From: Acidobacteriota bacterium
GTDB taxonomy: Bacteria > Acidobacteriota > Polarisedimenticolia > J045
Length of the DNA: 8,981 nt
NCBI GenBank assembly: GCA_027001345.1
Contig: JALTMS010000713.1
Coordinates: forward strand, 1 to 8,981
Direction: 5' to 3'
The notes beneath the pieces were generated by a model. It worked only from the letters and a program-made list of their open reading frames with translations, ran no database searches and had not been told where the DNA came from. Numbering within the stretch: position 1 is the stretch's first letter; each line of letters begins with the position of its first letter. This document shows, piece after piece, positions 1 through 6,186 of this stretch. A program made the translations under genes and the position numbers.

Positions 1-1
1 T

Positions 2-865
2 CCCCTGACCGATGTCGAACGGCAACCGGGCCCCTACTATCCGGTACCCGACCCCACCGCACCGCCGGCCACTTTCTGGGGGCAAAAGCTCTATCAGGGC
101 TGGCTGGCCGCCTTCCGAACCCTCGAGGAAGTCGGCCGCGAGCACCACTGGCCCGGCCTGTGGTACTACCTGATCGACGAACCGCACCACTCCCGGGGGG
201 GGATGCGACTGGCGATCCAGCTCGCCCGAGCCGCCGACGAAGCCGGTGCCGACGGCATGATCACCTGCAACGAACCCACCGTCTCCGAACCCGACCCCTC
301 CAAGCTCTGGTTCCAGCCGGTGGGCCCCGAGCCGGCCCTGGTGCTCGAGCCTTTCCTGCGCACCCGCTGCTACCACAACAAGTACCTCGGCCCGCAGACT
401 CTCGAGCGGACCCGGGCCGCCGGTGATCATTACGGAACTTACATCAACATCTACGGCAACCAGCCGGCGAGCACCCGCTTCCTCGCCGGTTATCTGGCCC
501 ATCGCCTGTCGCTCGAGATGGTGATGCTCTGGCAGTGGAAGAACGTCAGCACCGACTACGACGGGGGCCGTAGCTACCTGCGCGACTGGGAGGCGGCCCG
601 CGAGGGCATCGATGACCTGAAATACCTGCAATTGCTCGAGACCCTGGTGGAGCGGGGCCGGGGGCCGGCCGCCGCCATCGAGCACGGGCGGCAAGTGCTC
701 GAAGCCGTCCGGCAGGCGATCCCTACCTCCGTGCGTGCCATCGGGCACGTGGACTCGGTCAGCGGCCGCTGGGAGCCCGGAAGCAAGAGCTGGAGCGCCA
801 CCGACTTCGACCGGCGGCGGCGGCAGGTGGCCGAGGCGATCGTCCCCCTGCTGGAAGACGAGTGA
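2..865 (+). CDS. DUF4091 / GH123-like glycoside hydrolase, 5'-truncated
   Basis: The reading frame is open from the left window edge to TGA at 863-865 and gives 287 residues, the C-terminal half of a longer protein. Seen: a beta-strand ending in YLIDEP with an adjacent acidic pair (D59-E60 of the visible part), and near the end WEAAREGIDDLKYLQLLE (residues 196-213). Both are hallmarks of the DUF4091 C-terminal catalytic domain related to GH123. Family knowledge: GH123 enzymes use a neighbouring Asp-Glu pair in substrate-assisted hydrolysis of N-acetylhexosaminides, so a retaining glycosidase acting on surface or environmental glycan is plausible. The true substrate is unknown. An ATG at 203 is internal, because conserved sequence lies upstream of it. 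Any signal peptide would be outside the window. The next gene starts 1 nt downstream, implying co-transcription with the surface-glycan genes. The family call is fairly sure; the activity is inferred. Confidence 0.82.
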   Translation, partial: PLTDVERQPGPYYPVPDPTAPPATFWGQKLYQGWLAAFRTLEEVGREHHWPGLWYYLIDEPHHSRGGMRLAIQLARAADEAGADGMITCNEPTVSEPDPSKLWFQPVGPEPALVLEPFLRTRCYHNKYLGPQTLERTRAAGDHYGTYINIYGNQPASTRFLAGYLAHRLSLEMVMLWQWKNVSTDYDGGRSYLRDWEAAREGIDDLKYLQLLETLVERGRGPAAAIEHGRQVLEAVRQAIPTSVRAIGHVDSVSGRWEPGSKSWSATDFDRRRRQVAEAIVPLLEDE

Positions 866-866
866 C

Positions 867-1556
867 GTGAGCAGCGACTTCGATCGCTACAGCGGCGACT
901 ACGCCGACGTGGTGCAGCAATCGATCGACTTCGCCGGCCAGGACGTGGCCTTTTTCACCGAAGTCAAGGTCCGCGTACTGCTCGCCGCCGCCCGACGGCA
1001 CATCGGCGAGACCCAGACGCTGCGAGTGCTCGACGTGGGTTGCGGCGTCGGCCTGACCGAGAGCTTCCTCGTCGGACGCTGCGCCGAGGTCCACGGCGTG
1101 GATGTCTCCGCCGCATCGGTACGCCGGGCCCAGCACGATCACCCGAAAGCCCGTTTCCAGACCTTCGACGGTCAGCGGCTGCCGTTCGAGGACCGGCACT
1201 TCGATCTGGTCTTCGCAATCAATGTGATGCACCACGTCCCCCCCAGCGAACGCGATCCCCTGGTCGCCGAAATGGCGCGCACCCTGCGTCCCGGAGGGCT
1301 GGCCGCCATCGCCGAGCACAATCCCTGGAACCCCCTGACCCGGCGGGCAGTCTCTCTTTGTCCGTTCGACGAAGACGCCGTGCTGCTGCGCCGCGGCGAG
1401 TCCCGCCGCCGTCTCGAGCGCGCCGGGCTGAAGTGCGTCGAGGCGCGCTACATCCTCTTTTTCCCCTGGCGCGGGGCCCGCTGGCGCGCGATCGAAGCTC
1501 GGCTGGGCTGGCTGCCCCTCGGCGCTCAGCACCTGGTGGCGGCCCGCCGAAGTTGA
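867..1556 (+). CDS. Class I SAM-dependent methyltransferase
   Basis: This 229-aa protein starts at GTG 867, with a GGAAG ribosome-binding site at 853-857 and only 1 nt after the preceding stop. Seen: Rossmann motif I VLDVGCGVG (54-62), the acidic end of strand beta2 in HGVDVS (D79), motif FDLVFAINVMHHV (112-124), and the post-motif RPGG (141-144). These define a Methyltransf_11-like domain. The C-terminal third (EHNPWNP at 150-156, CPFDEDAVLL at 165-174, then ILFFPW and LPLGAQHLV) matches a pattern I associate with methyltransferases next to polyprenyl-sugar glycosyltransferases. That association is from memory and was not checked. The N-terminus (FDRYSGDY, then VAFFTEVKVRVLL) is also typical. 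Likely role: cytosolic O- or C-methylation of a sugar or lipid intermediate. No substrate can be read from the sequence. An upstream ATG in the same frame at 735 lies inside the previous gene and is rejected. Confidence 0.87.
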   Translation: MSSDFDRYSGDYADVVQQSIDFAGQDVAFFTEVKVRVLLAAARRHIGETQTLRVLDVGCGVGLTESFLVGRCAEVHGVDVSAASVRRAQHDHPKARFQTFDGQRLPFEDRHFDLVFAINVMHHVPPSERDPLVAEMARTLRPGGLAAIAEHNPWNPLTRRAVSLCPFDEDAVLLRRGESRRRLERAGLKCVEARYILFFPWRGARWRAIEARLGWLPLGAQHLVAARRS

Positions 1557-1588
1557 CTTGCCGACGGCATCTGCGTATACGGGCCCGA
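1553..1588 (+). promoter_or_regulatory. Candidate sigma70-type promoter giving a leaderless mRNA
   Basis: A -35 TTGACT (1553-1558, 5 of 6 to TTGACA) is followed by a 17-nt spacer and a -10 TATACG (1576-1581, TATA core conserved). Six nt then separate the -10 from ATG 1588, so the predicted start is the A of that ATG. No Shine-Dalgarno sequence precedes the ATG, which fits leaderless translation. The -35 overlaps the TGA of the methyltransferase gene (1554-1556). The match is seen; activity is inferred. Confidence 0.5.
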
Positions 1589-3075
1589 TGAAGGAGCCCG
1601 CCCCCAGTGCCGCCGACCGCGGCTTTCCCCCGGCCCTGCTGATCTGCCTGGCGGCGGCCGCGTTGCCGCTGTGGGCCGTGAGATACCTGCCGATGGTCGA
1701 TCTGCCGCAGCACGCCGCTCAGGTGGCGATCTGGCAGGCCTGGAACGACCCCGCCCTGGGCTATGCCAAGCTCTACGAATTCAACTTCTTCACCCCCTAT
1801 CTGCTGGGCTACTCCCTGGCCCGCGCCCTGGCGGCGGTGATGGGCCCGTTCCTGGCGATCAAGGCCGTGGTCACCCTGGCGGTACTGAGCCTGCCCCTGG
1901 CCGCCTGGCGTGCCTTGCGCGCGCTGGACGCCTCCCCCTGGCCGGCTCTGCTGGCCCTTCCCCTGGCCTTCGGCTTCTCCTTTTACTGGGGCTTCCTCAA
2001 CTACCTGATCGCGATTCCCCTCGGCCTGCTCTTCCTCGCCGAGGTGCTGTACTACCGCCGCCGACCGACCCCGGCTCGGGGGGCACTGCTGGCGGGCGCG
2101 GGCATCGTGCTCTTTTTCGCTCACGTGCTGGTCTGGGGAGTGGCGGGTCTGCTGGCGCTGACGTTGCTGGTTCCCGGCCCCCGGACTCTCGCCGCGCTGG
2201 CGCGCCGCCTTGCCCCGCTGCTCGTCCCTGTGCCCCTGGCGGGAGCATGGATCACCCTGGCCCTGCGTGGCGAGAGCCAGGTTCACCTGGGCACCACCTG
2301 GGGCCCCCTGCTCGCCCGACTGCCCGAGCTGCCCGGAACCCTGCTCGGCGGGGCCCGGGACCCCCTGGCCGCCGGCGCCCTGGTAGCCGGATCGGTGGTC
2401 CTGCTCGCCACCGGCATCAGGCCGCGTCGCGGCGGTGGGCTCGGCCCGGCGCTGGTGGTGGCGACAGCGGTGTACCTGCTCTTTCCCGTCTTCGGCTTCG
2501 GCGTGGCGATGCTCTTCCAGCGTTTCGCGATCTTTCTCGCGCTGCTGGTCCTGTTGACTCTGCGGCTGCCAGAGGCTGGGCGGCGGCGACGCATCGCCAT
2601 CGTGGCGATCGTCGCCCTGGTGGTGGGCTGGATGGGCGTTGTCACCATCCGTCATCGCGCCTTCGACCGGCAGGCCCGAGGCATCGATCCGATCATCGCG
2701 GCGCTCGAGCCGGGACGCAGCCTGCGGATGCTGATCTTCGATCTGCGCGCCCGGGGCATCGCCCCCGAGTTTCCGGTCTTCATGCACCACCCTGTGTGGT
2801 ATCAGGTCCAGCGGGGAGGCTTCGTCAGCTTTTCCTTCGCCCAGCACTACCCCGAGTTGCTGCGCTACCGCCGCCGGCCGTCGGCCGCCGTACCCATCGG
2901 CTACGAGACCTCCCCCGAGAAGTTCTCCTGGGTCCGTGAACGGCACCTCTACGACGCCTACGTGGTGCGCTCGAACAGCGAGCGCTGGCGCCTGCTGTTC
3001 CGAGGCTCGGAGGGCCAGATTCGCGAGACGGTCCACCGCGGTCAGTGGTGGCTGCTCGAAAAGGTGTCCCGATGA
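1588..3075 (+). CDS. Multi-pass membrane protein, putative GT-C-like glycosyltransferase
   Basis: This is a 495-aa integral membrane protein with about 10 hydrophobic helices, roughly at residues 14-32, 70-88, 90-108, 118-136, 137-155, 166-195, 206-226, 262-278, 285-326 and 335-353. A soluble C-terminal segment of about 140 residues follows. Between helices 1 and 2 lies MVDLPQHAAQ (36-45). An Asp-x-Pro/His motif in the first outer loop recalls GT-C fold transferases of the PMT/ArnT kind, which use polyprenyl-phosphate sugars on the outer face of the membrane. That assignment is inference; the protein could equally be an uncharacterised glycan-locus membrane protein. The stop overlaps the start of the GT2 gene by 4 nt, implying coupled translation and a shared pathway. 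The start is uncertain: an in-frame TTG at 1558 would add 10 residues, but neither start has a good ribosome-binding site. ATG 1588 is chosen because it coincides with the predicted transcription start. Confidence 0.72.
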   Translation: MKEPAPSAADRGFPPALLICLAAAALPLWAVRYLPMVDLPQHAAQVAIWQAWNDPALGYAKLYEFNFFTPYLLGYSLARALAAVMGPFLAIKAVVTLAVLSLPLAAWRALRALDASPWPALLALPLAFGFSFYWGFLNYLIAIPLGLLFLAEVLYYRRRPTPARGALLAGAGIVLFFAHVLVWGVAGLLALTLLVPGPRTLAALARRLAPLLVPVPLAGAWITLALRGESQVHLGTTWGPLLARLPELPGTLLGGARDPLAAGALVAGSVVLLATGIRPRRGGGLGPALVVATAVYLLFPVFGFGVAMLFQRFAIFLALLVLLTLRLPEAGRRRRIAIVAIVALVVGWMGVVTIRHRAFDRQARGIDPIIAALEPGRSLRMLIFDLRARGIAPEFPVFMHHPVWYQVQRGGFVSFSFAQHYPELLRYRRRPSAAVPIGYETSPEKFSWVRERHLYDAYVVRSNSERWRLLFRGSEGQIRETVHRGQWWLLEKVSR

Positions 3076-4073
3076 GCGAGGCTCCGCTGTTGAGCGTGGT
3101 GATCCCGGTCTACAACGAGCAGGCCGTGCTGCCCGAGATGTACCGGCGACTGACCGAGGTACTCGAAGGGATGGAGGAGAGCTACGAAATCCTGCTGGTC
3201 AACGACGGCAGCCGGGACCGTTCGCTCGAGATCATGATCCGGCTGCGCAAGCACGACCCCCGGGTCAGCCTGGTCAATCTGGCCCGCAACTTCGGCCACC
3301 AGCTCGCCGTCACCGCCGGTCTCGACCACGCCCGAGGGCGGGCGGTGGTGATCATCGACGCGGACCTTCAGGACCCGCCGGAGGTCATTCCGCAGATGGT
3401 CGCACTCTGGCGCGAGGGCTACGACGTGGTCTACGGGCAGCGCCAGGCCCGGGCCGGAGAGAGCCTGTTCAAGAAAGTCAGCGCGGCGGCGTTCTACCGC
3501 TTCCTGCGGCGCATGACGTCGGTGGACATTCCGGTGGACACCGGCGACTTCCGCCTGATCTCCCGGCGGGTCGTCGATGCGATGGGCCGTCTGGGCGAGC
3601 ACCATCGTTTTCTGCGGGGCATGATCGCCTGGCTCGGCTTTCGCCAGGTGGCGCTGAAATACGAGCGGGCGCCCCGCTTCGCGGGCCAGACCAAGTACCC
3701 CTTGCGCAAGATGCTGCGCTTCGCCGCCGACGCGACAGTCTCGTTTTCCTTCCTTCCCCTGCGGGCGGCAACGGCTCTGGGTTTCGTGGTCGCCGCCGCC
3801 TGCCTGGTCTACGCCGGCTACGCCGTCTGGGCGCGACTGTTCGCGGGCGTGACCGTCTCGGGCTGGACCTCGTTGATGGTGGCTGTGCTGTTTCTCGGCG
3901 CGGTGCAGTTGCTCAGCCTGGGCATCATCGGCGAATACCTCGGCAGGGTCTACGAAGAGGTCAAGGGCCGGCCGCTCTACGTCACCGACTTTGTCGCCCA
4001 GGGGCCCGACGATCGAGCACTGGAAGGGCGCGACGAACCTGATCGAGACGAGAGGCCTCCAGCCTCGCCGTAA
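3072..4073 (+). CDS. GtrB/DPMS-type family 2 glycosyltransferase
   Basis: This 333-aa protein starts at ATG 3072 within the ATGA overlap with the upstream stop. A GAAAAGG ribosome-binding site (3058-3064) lies 7 nt upstream. Seen: GT-A nucleotide-sugar motif VVIPVYNE (9-16), VNDGSRD (43-49), NFGHQ (73-77), the metal/nucleotide DAD motif in DADLQDPPE (96-104), DTGDFRL (156-162), then RFLRGMIAWLGF (179-190). Two C-terminal membrane helices (about 232-254 and 266-288) are followed by GEYLGRVYEEVKGRPLYV (287-304). This order is characteristic of the polyprenyl-phosphate glucosyl/mannosyl/aminoarabinosyl transferases (GtrB, DPMS, ArnC group). They move a sugar from a nucleotide donor to undecaprenyl phosphate on the cytosolic face. 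The sugar cannot be assigned. The charged tail after about residue 311 reads antisense through the 3' end of the omega-amidase gene and is atypical of the family. The family is sure; the pathway is inferred. Confidence 0.94.
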   Translation: MSEAPLLSVVIPVYNEQAVLPEMYRRLTEVLEGMEESYEILLVNDGSRDRSLEIMIRLRKHDPRVSLVNLARNFGHQLAVTAGLDHARGRAVVIIDADLQDPPEVIPQMVALWREGYDVVYGQRQARAGESLFKKVSAAAFYRFLRRMTSVDIPVDTGDFRLISRRVVDAMGRLGEHHRFLRGMIAWLGFRQVALKYERAPRFAGQTKYPLRKMLRFAADATVSFSFLPLRAATALGFVVAAACLVYAGYAVWARLFAGVTVSGWTSLMVAVLFLGAVQLLSLGIIGEYLGRVYEEVKGRPLYVTDFVAQGPDDRALEGRDEPDRDERPPASP

Positions 4074-4800
4074 CGATCGCTTCTTCCCGCCCACCTTCCG
4101 CCAGCACCTCGCCCCAGGGATCGACCACCATCGAATGCCCCCAGGCCGGGTAGGGGCCCGACGCCGTCGGGGCCGGTGAGCAGGCTGCAACGAAGCAGGT
4201 GTTCTCGATCGCCCGGGCGCGCAGCAGCGGCTCCCAGTGGGCCGGCCCGGTAGTGGTGTTGAAGGCACCGGGGAGCACCAGGATCTCGGCCCCCTGCGCG
4301 ACCTGCTGGCCCATCAACTCGGGGAAGCGCAGATCGAAACAGATGCCCAGGCCCAGGGTTCCCTCGTCGGTGTCGATCACCGTCGCCTCGTTCCCTGCGC
4401 TGAGCACCCGGGACTCGGTGAAGGTGATCCCCCCAGGAATTTCCACATCGAAGAGGTGCACCTTGCGATGCCGACCGAGGAAACGCCCGGTCGGGTCCCA
4501 GACCGTGGCGGTGTTGTACAGGCGCTGGCCGTCGCGCTCTGGAATCGAACCACCGACCAGCACCACGCCGAGACTGGCAGCGAGGGCCGAGAGCCTGCGG
4601 CAGGTGGGCCCGTCGGGAACGGCCTCGGCAAAGGGCGCGAAAAACTCCAGGCCGTAGGGGCAGTTGAACATCTCCGGCAGCACCAGCCAGCGGGCACCGG
4701 CGGCAGCGGCCCGGCGACCCATCGTCTCGGCCCGCTCGATGTTGGCCTGCTTGTCCGGACCGACCGCCATCTGTAGCAGGGCGATGTCGATGTTCTTCAT
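3982..4800 (-). CDS. Nitrilase-superfamily omega-amidase (Nit2-type)
   Basis: This is a 272-aa cytosolic carbon-nitrogen hydrolase of usual family length. The catalytic triad is visible: E43 in LPEMFNCPYG, K113 in HRKVHLFD, and C154 in GLGICFDLRFPE. KVHLFDVEIPGGITFTES (113-130) and PGAFNTTTGPAHWEPLLRAR (177-196) fit the Nit2 omega-amidase subgroup much better than N-carbamoylputrescine amidase or Nit1. Known Nit2 enzymes deamidate 2-oxoglutaramate or 2-oxosuccinamate to the 2-oxoacid plus ammonia, repairing products of glutamine transamination. ATG 4798-4800 has a strong GGAGG ribosome-binding site (4807-4811) 6 nt upstream. The gene follows the carbamate kinase by 19 nt and is surely co-transcribed with it. 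Its last 92 nt overlap the convergent glycosyltransferase gene. The C-terminus ends in VLDRRAPGRQSR, where relatives usually have an RR-D-L-Y-like ending, so the extreme end may have drifted because of the overlap. Confidence 0.92.
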   Translation of the reverse strand: MKNIDIALLQMAVGPDKQANIERAETMGRRAAAAGARWLVLPEMFNCPYGLEFFAPFAEAVPDGPTCRRLSALAASLGVVLVGGSIPERDGQRLYNTATVWDPTGRFLGRHRKVHLFDVEIPGGITFTESRVLSAGNEATVIDTDEGTLGLGICFDLRFPELMGQQVAQGAEILVLPGAFNTTTGPAHWEPLLRARAIENTCFVAACSPAPTASGPYPAWGHSMVVDPWGEVLAEGGREEAIVTARLEASRLDQVRRALPVLDRRAPGRQSR

Positions 4801-4806
4801 CGTTCC

Positions 4807-4811
4807 CCTCC
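4807..4811 (-). promoter_or_regulatory. Ribosome-binding site of the omega-amidase gene
   Basis: The minus strand reads GGAGG 6 nt before the ATG at 4800, inside the 19-nt gap after the carbamate kinase stop (4820-4822). It fixes the omega-amidase start and gives it its own translation initiation within the operon. Confidence 0.85.
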
Positions 4812-4819
4812 AATGGGCA

Positions 4820-5776
4820 TCAGGCGGTGATCCAGGTGCCGGTACGACCCTCGAGGGCGCGGGTCAGATGGGCCGTGTCGGTGATCAGCACCCGGCCGCC
4901 GCCCCCCTCGATGAAGCGACAGGCCGCCTCCACCTTGGGGCCCATGCTGCCCGGAGGGAAGTGGCCGGCGGCGAGGTACTCCCGGGCCTGCTCGACGCTC
5001 ATCTGGTCGATACCCCGCTGGGTGGACTTGCCGAAGTCGAGCATCACCTGCTCGACCGCCGTCAGAATGAACAGCTCGGGGGCCCCGACCACCTGTGCGA
5101 TGACCGCCGAGGCCAGATCCTTGTCCACCACGCCCTCGACCCCCACCGGCTCGCCTCGCCGGTTGCGGCGGACGGGAATCCCCCCTCCACCACCACTGAT
5201 CACCACCACTCCCGCATCCATCAGGGTGATCAGTTCCTGGCGTTCGACGATGTCCACCGGCTCGGGAGAGGGCACCACGCGGCGCCAGCCGCGGCCCCGG
5301 TCCTCCCGCAGGATCCAGCCCCGCATCCGGGTCAACTGCTCGACATCCTCCTGGCGATAGGCGATACCGACGAACTTGGTGGGGTTGTCGAAGGCCGGGT
5401 CGTCGGCCCGCACCTCGGTCATCGTCAACATGCAGCACACGCGATGGGCCAGTCCCCGGCGGCGCAACTTGGCCCTCAGCACCCGCTCGATCATGTATCC
5501 CAGGCCACCCTGGATATCGGCCACCATCACGTCGAGGGGCAGGTGGGGCGCCTCGCCTTCAGAGAGTTCGACCCGGATCATCTGGTTGCCCACCTGGGGA
5601 CCGTTGCCATGGGTCAACAGCAGCTCGTATCCCCCCTCGAGCATGTCCACCACCCCGTCGAGGCTCTCCTCGAGGTTCTTGTAATCCTGGGCCACCGAGC
5701 CCTCTTCACCGGAGCGGGTGATCGCGTTGCCCCCGAGGGCGACGACGGCCCGGCGCCCGCGTACTCCAGATCGCAT
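4820..5776 (-). CDS. arcC: Carbamate kinase
   Basis: This is a 318-aa amino-acid-kinase-fold enzyme, close to the usual length of about 310. It interconverts carbamoyl phosphate plus ADP with carbamate plus ATP, normally as the ATP-yielding last step of arginine deiminase, agmatine deiminase or ureide breakdown. Seen in order: VVALGGNAI (11-19), THGNGPQVGNQ (55-65), FDNPTKFVG (129-137), PSPEP (169-173), VVISGGGGGIPV (191-202), VDKDLAS (217-223), ILTAVEQV (237-244) and FPPGSMGPKVEAA (273-285). All the landmark regions are present, so it should be active. ATG 5776 is chosen because the kinase fold begins a few residues later and an AAAGG lies 7 nt upstream. The frame stays open to 5956, but that extra 60 residues look like noncoding sequence. 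No arginine deiminase or carbamoyltransferase gene is adjacent; the only partner seen is the omega-amidase gene. The symbol arcC denotes the family, not proof of an arginine deiminase pathway. Confidence 0.95.
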   Translation of the reverse strand: MRSGVRGRRAVVALGGNAITRSGEEGSVAQDYKNLEESLDGVVDMLEGGYELLLTHGNGPQVGNQMIRVELSEGEAPHLPLDVMVADIQGGLGYMIERVLRAKLRRRGLAHRVCCMLTMTEVRADDPAFDNPTKFVGIAYRQEDVEQLTRMRGWILREDRGRGWRRVVPSPEPVDIVERQELITLMDAGVVVISGGGGGIPVRRNRRGEPVGVEGVVDKDLASAVIAQVVGAPELFILTAVEQVMLDFGKSTQRGIDQMSVEQAREYLAAGHFPPGSMGPKVEAACRFIEGGGGRVLITDTAHLTRALEGRTGTWITA

Positions 5777-5777
5777 G

Positions 5778-5811
5778 CTCTTGCCTTTCCCGAACTCTTG
5801 CCTTTCCCGAA
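5778..5811 (-). repeat. Perfect 17-bp tandem duplication at the carbamate kinase ribosome-binding site
   Basis: Plus-strand unit CTCTTGCCTTTCCCGAA occurs at 5778-5794 and again, base for base, at 5795-5811. On the coding strand each copy carries GGGAAAGG. The proximal AAAGG (5784-5788) sits 7 nt before the ATG and is the likely ribosome-binding site; the distal copy is 24 nt away. The repeat ends 1 nt before the start codon. Confidence 0.9.
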
Positions 5812-5922
5812 CCTGTGGCGGTGGGCCACTCGGCCTGATGGGCGGCAGTTTCGATGCTCCCTCGGCCAGCGTCAAGCCGACGATGCGCGGGGCGTCTCCA
5901 ACCTGCTCGGCGGAGGGCGGAG

Positions 5923-5937
5923 GTCTCAGCCTGAGAC
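5923..5937. promoter_or_regulatory. 15-bp palindrome, candidate regulator-binding site
   Basis: GTCTCAG and CTGAGAC are perfect 7-nt inverted arms around a single central base at 5930. The site lies about 150 nt upstream of the kinase start and about 95 and 125 nt upstream of the two predicted sigma54 start points. That spacing suits an enhancer-binding activator. The symmetry is seen; the role is inferred. Confidence 0.4.
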
Positions 5938-5987
5938 ACTCGGAGGCCCGGCGCAAGAACGGCGAGATAAGAGTTAACCATCTTTAT

Positions 5988-6003
5988 TGCCAACTATTTG
6001 GCA
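5988..6003. promoter_or_regulatory. TGCCAA-N4-TTGGCA palindrome overlapping a -24 element
   Basis: Six-nt perfect inverted arms (5988-5993 and 5998-6003) flank CTAT in the AT-rich core between the divergent genes. The right arm overlaps the first sigma54-like -24 box, so a protein bound here could block or shape that promoter. It may also be chance. Confidence 0.3.
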
Positions 6004-6014
6004 CCACTTCTGCC
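5998..6014 (+). promoter_or_regulatory. Candidate sigma54 promoter 1 (-24/-12)
   Basis: TTGGCAC (5998-6004) matches the -24 box fully. GG (6000-6001) and GC (6012-6013) have the required 12-nt spacing. The -12 box reads CTGC rather than TTGC. Predicted transcription starts near 6025, leaving a leader of about 170 nt before the 148-aa gene. Inferred from consensus only. Confidence 0.4.
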
Positions 6015-6027
6015 TTCTACCGATTTG

Positions 6028-6044
6028 CAGGCATGGGAATTGCA
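6028..6044 (+). promoter_or_regulatory. Candidate sigma54 promoter 2 (-24/-12)
   Basis: CAGGCATGGGAATTGCA has GG (6030-6031) and GC (6042-6043) at the correct 12-nt spacing and a perfect TTGCA -12 box. The -24 box reads AGGCAT instead of TGGCAC. Transcription would start near 6055. This element has the better -12 box and promoter 1 the better -24 box; one or both may be real. Confidence 0.38.
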
Positions 6045-6080
6045 TTTACTGGGGTCGGAAGCTGGGTTGGGTGGAAACGA

Positions 6081-6108
6081 TCATCCCGGGCAGCAGACAC
6101 CGGGATGA
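6081..6108 (+). other. Leader hairpin, 9-bp perfect stem
   Basis: TCATCCCGG (6081-6089) pairs perfectly with CCGGGATGA (6100-6108) around a 10-nt loop. No T-tract follows, so it is not an intrinsic terminator. It would form near the start of the transcript from either sigma54-like promoter. A longer-range pair (GGCCGCC 6117-6123 with GGCGGCC 6152-6158) may form a second leader stem. Confidence 0.35.
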
Positions 6109-6180
6109 GGGCCACGGGCCGCCAATGTCATCACGAGTGCCCGATCATCACGGCGGCCGCAGCCTTGCTCCCGCTCTGCG

Positions 6181-6186
6181 AGGAGG
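6181..6186 (+). promoter_or_regulatory. AGGAGG ribosome-binding site deciding the 6196 start
   Basis: AGGAGG directly abuts an ATG at 6187, which is too close to be used. The next in-frame ATG at 6196 lies 9 nt downstream at a workable spacing, so 6196 is taken as the start. Confidence 0.8.

Noticed and set aside
1558..1560. TTG as start of the membrane-protein gene
   Set aside because: No ribosome-binding site lies upstream, and the 10 extra codons coincide with the spacer and -10 of a good promoter. It is not excluded, only less likely than ATG 1588.
1219..3036. 605-aa open frame on the minus strand
   Set aside because: It is antisense to the membrane-protein gene. The translation is Q/G/R/A-rich low complexity with no family motif, and at 73-75% GC such long antisense frames arise from codon bias alone.
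3042..4268. 408-aa open frame on the minus strand
   Set aside because: It lies opposite the clearly real GT2 gene and partly over the omega-amidase in another frame. It has no recognisable motif and no ribosome-binding site of note.
3982..4800. N-carbamoylputrescine amidase (AguB), which would fit a carbamate kinase pathway
   Set aside because: The lysine-loop motif KVHLFDVEIPGGITF and the GAFNTTTGPAHWE region are those of Nit2 omega-amidases, and no agmatine deiminase is adjacent.
5777..5956. 60-codon N-terminal extension of carbamate kinase
   Set aside because: The kinase fold starts right after ATG 5776, which has a well-spaced AAAGG. The extension is proline/arginine-rich and includes the tandem duplication and part of a palindrome.
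4664..5977. 437-aa open frame on the plus strand across the kinase gene
   Set aside because: It is antisense to carbamate kinase, whose full motif set is on the minus strand. The translation is H/P/G-rich shadow sequence.
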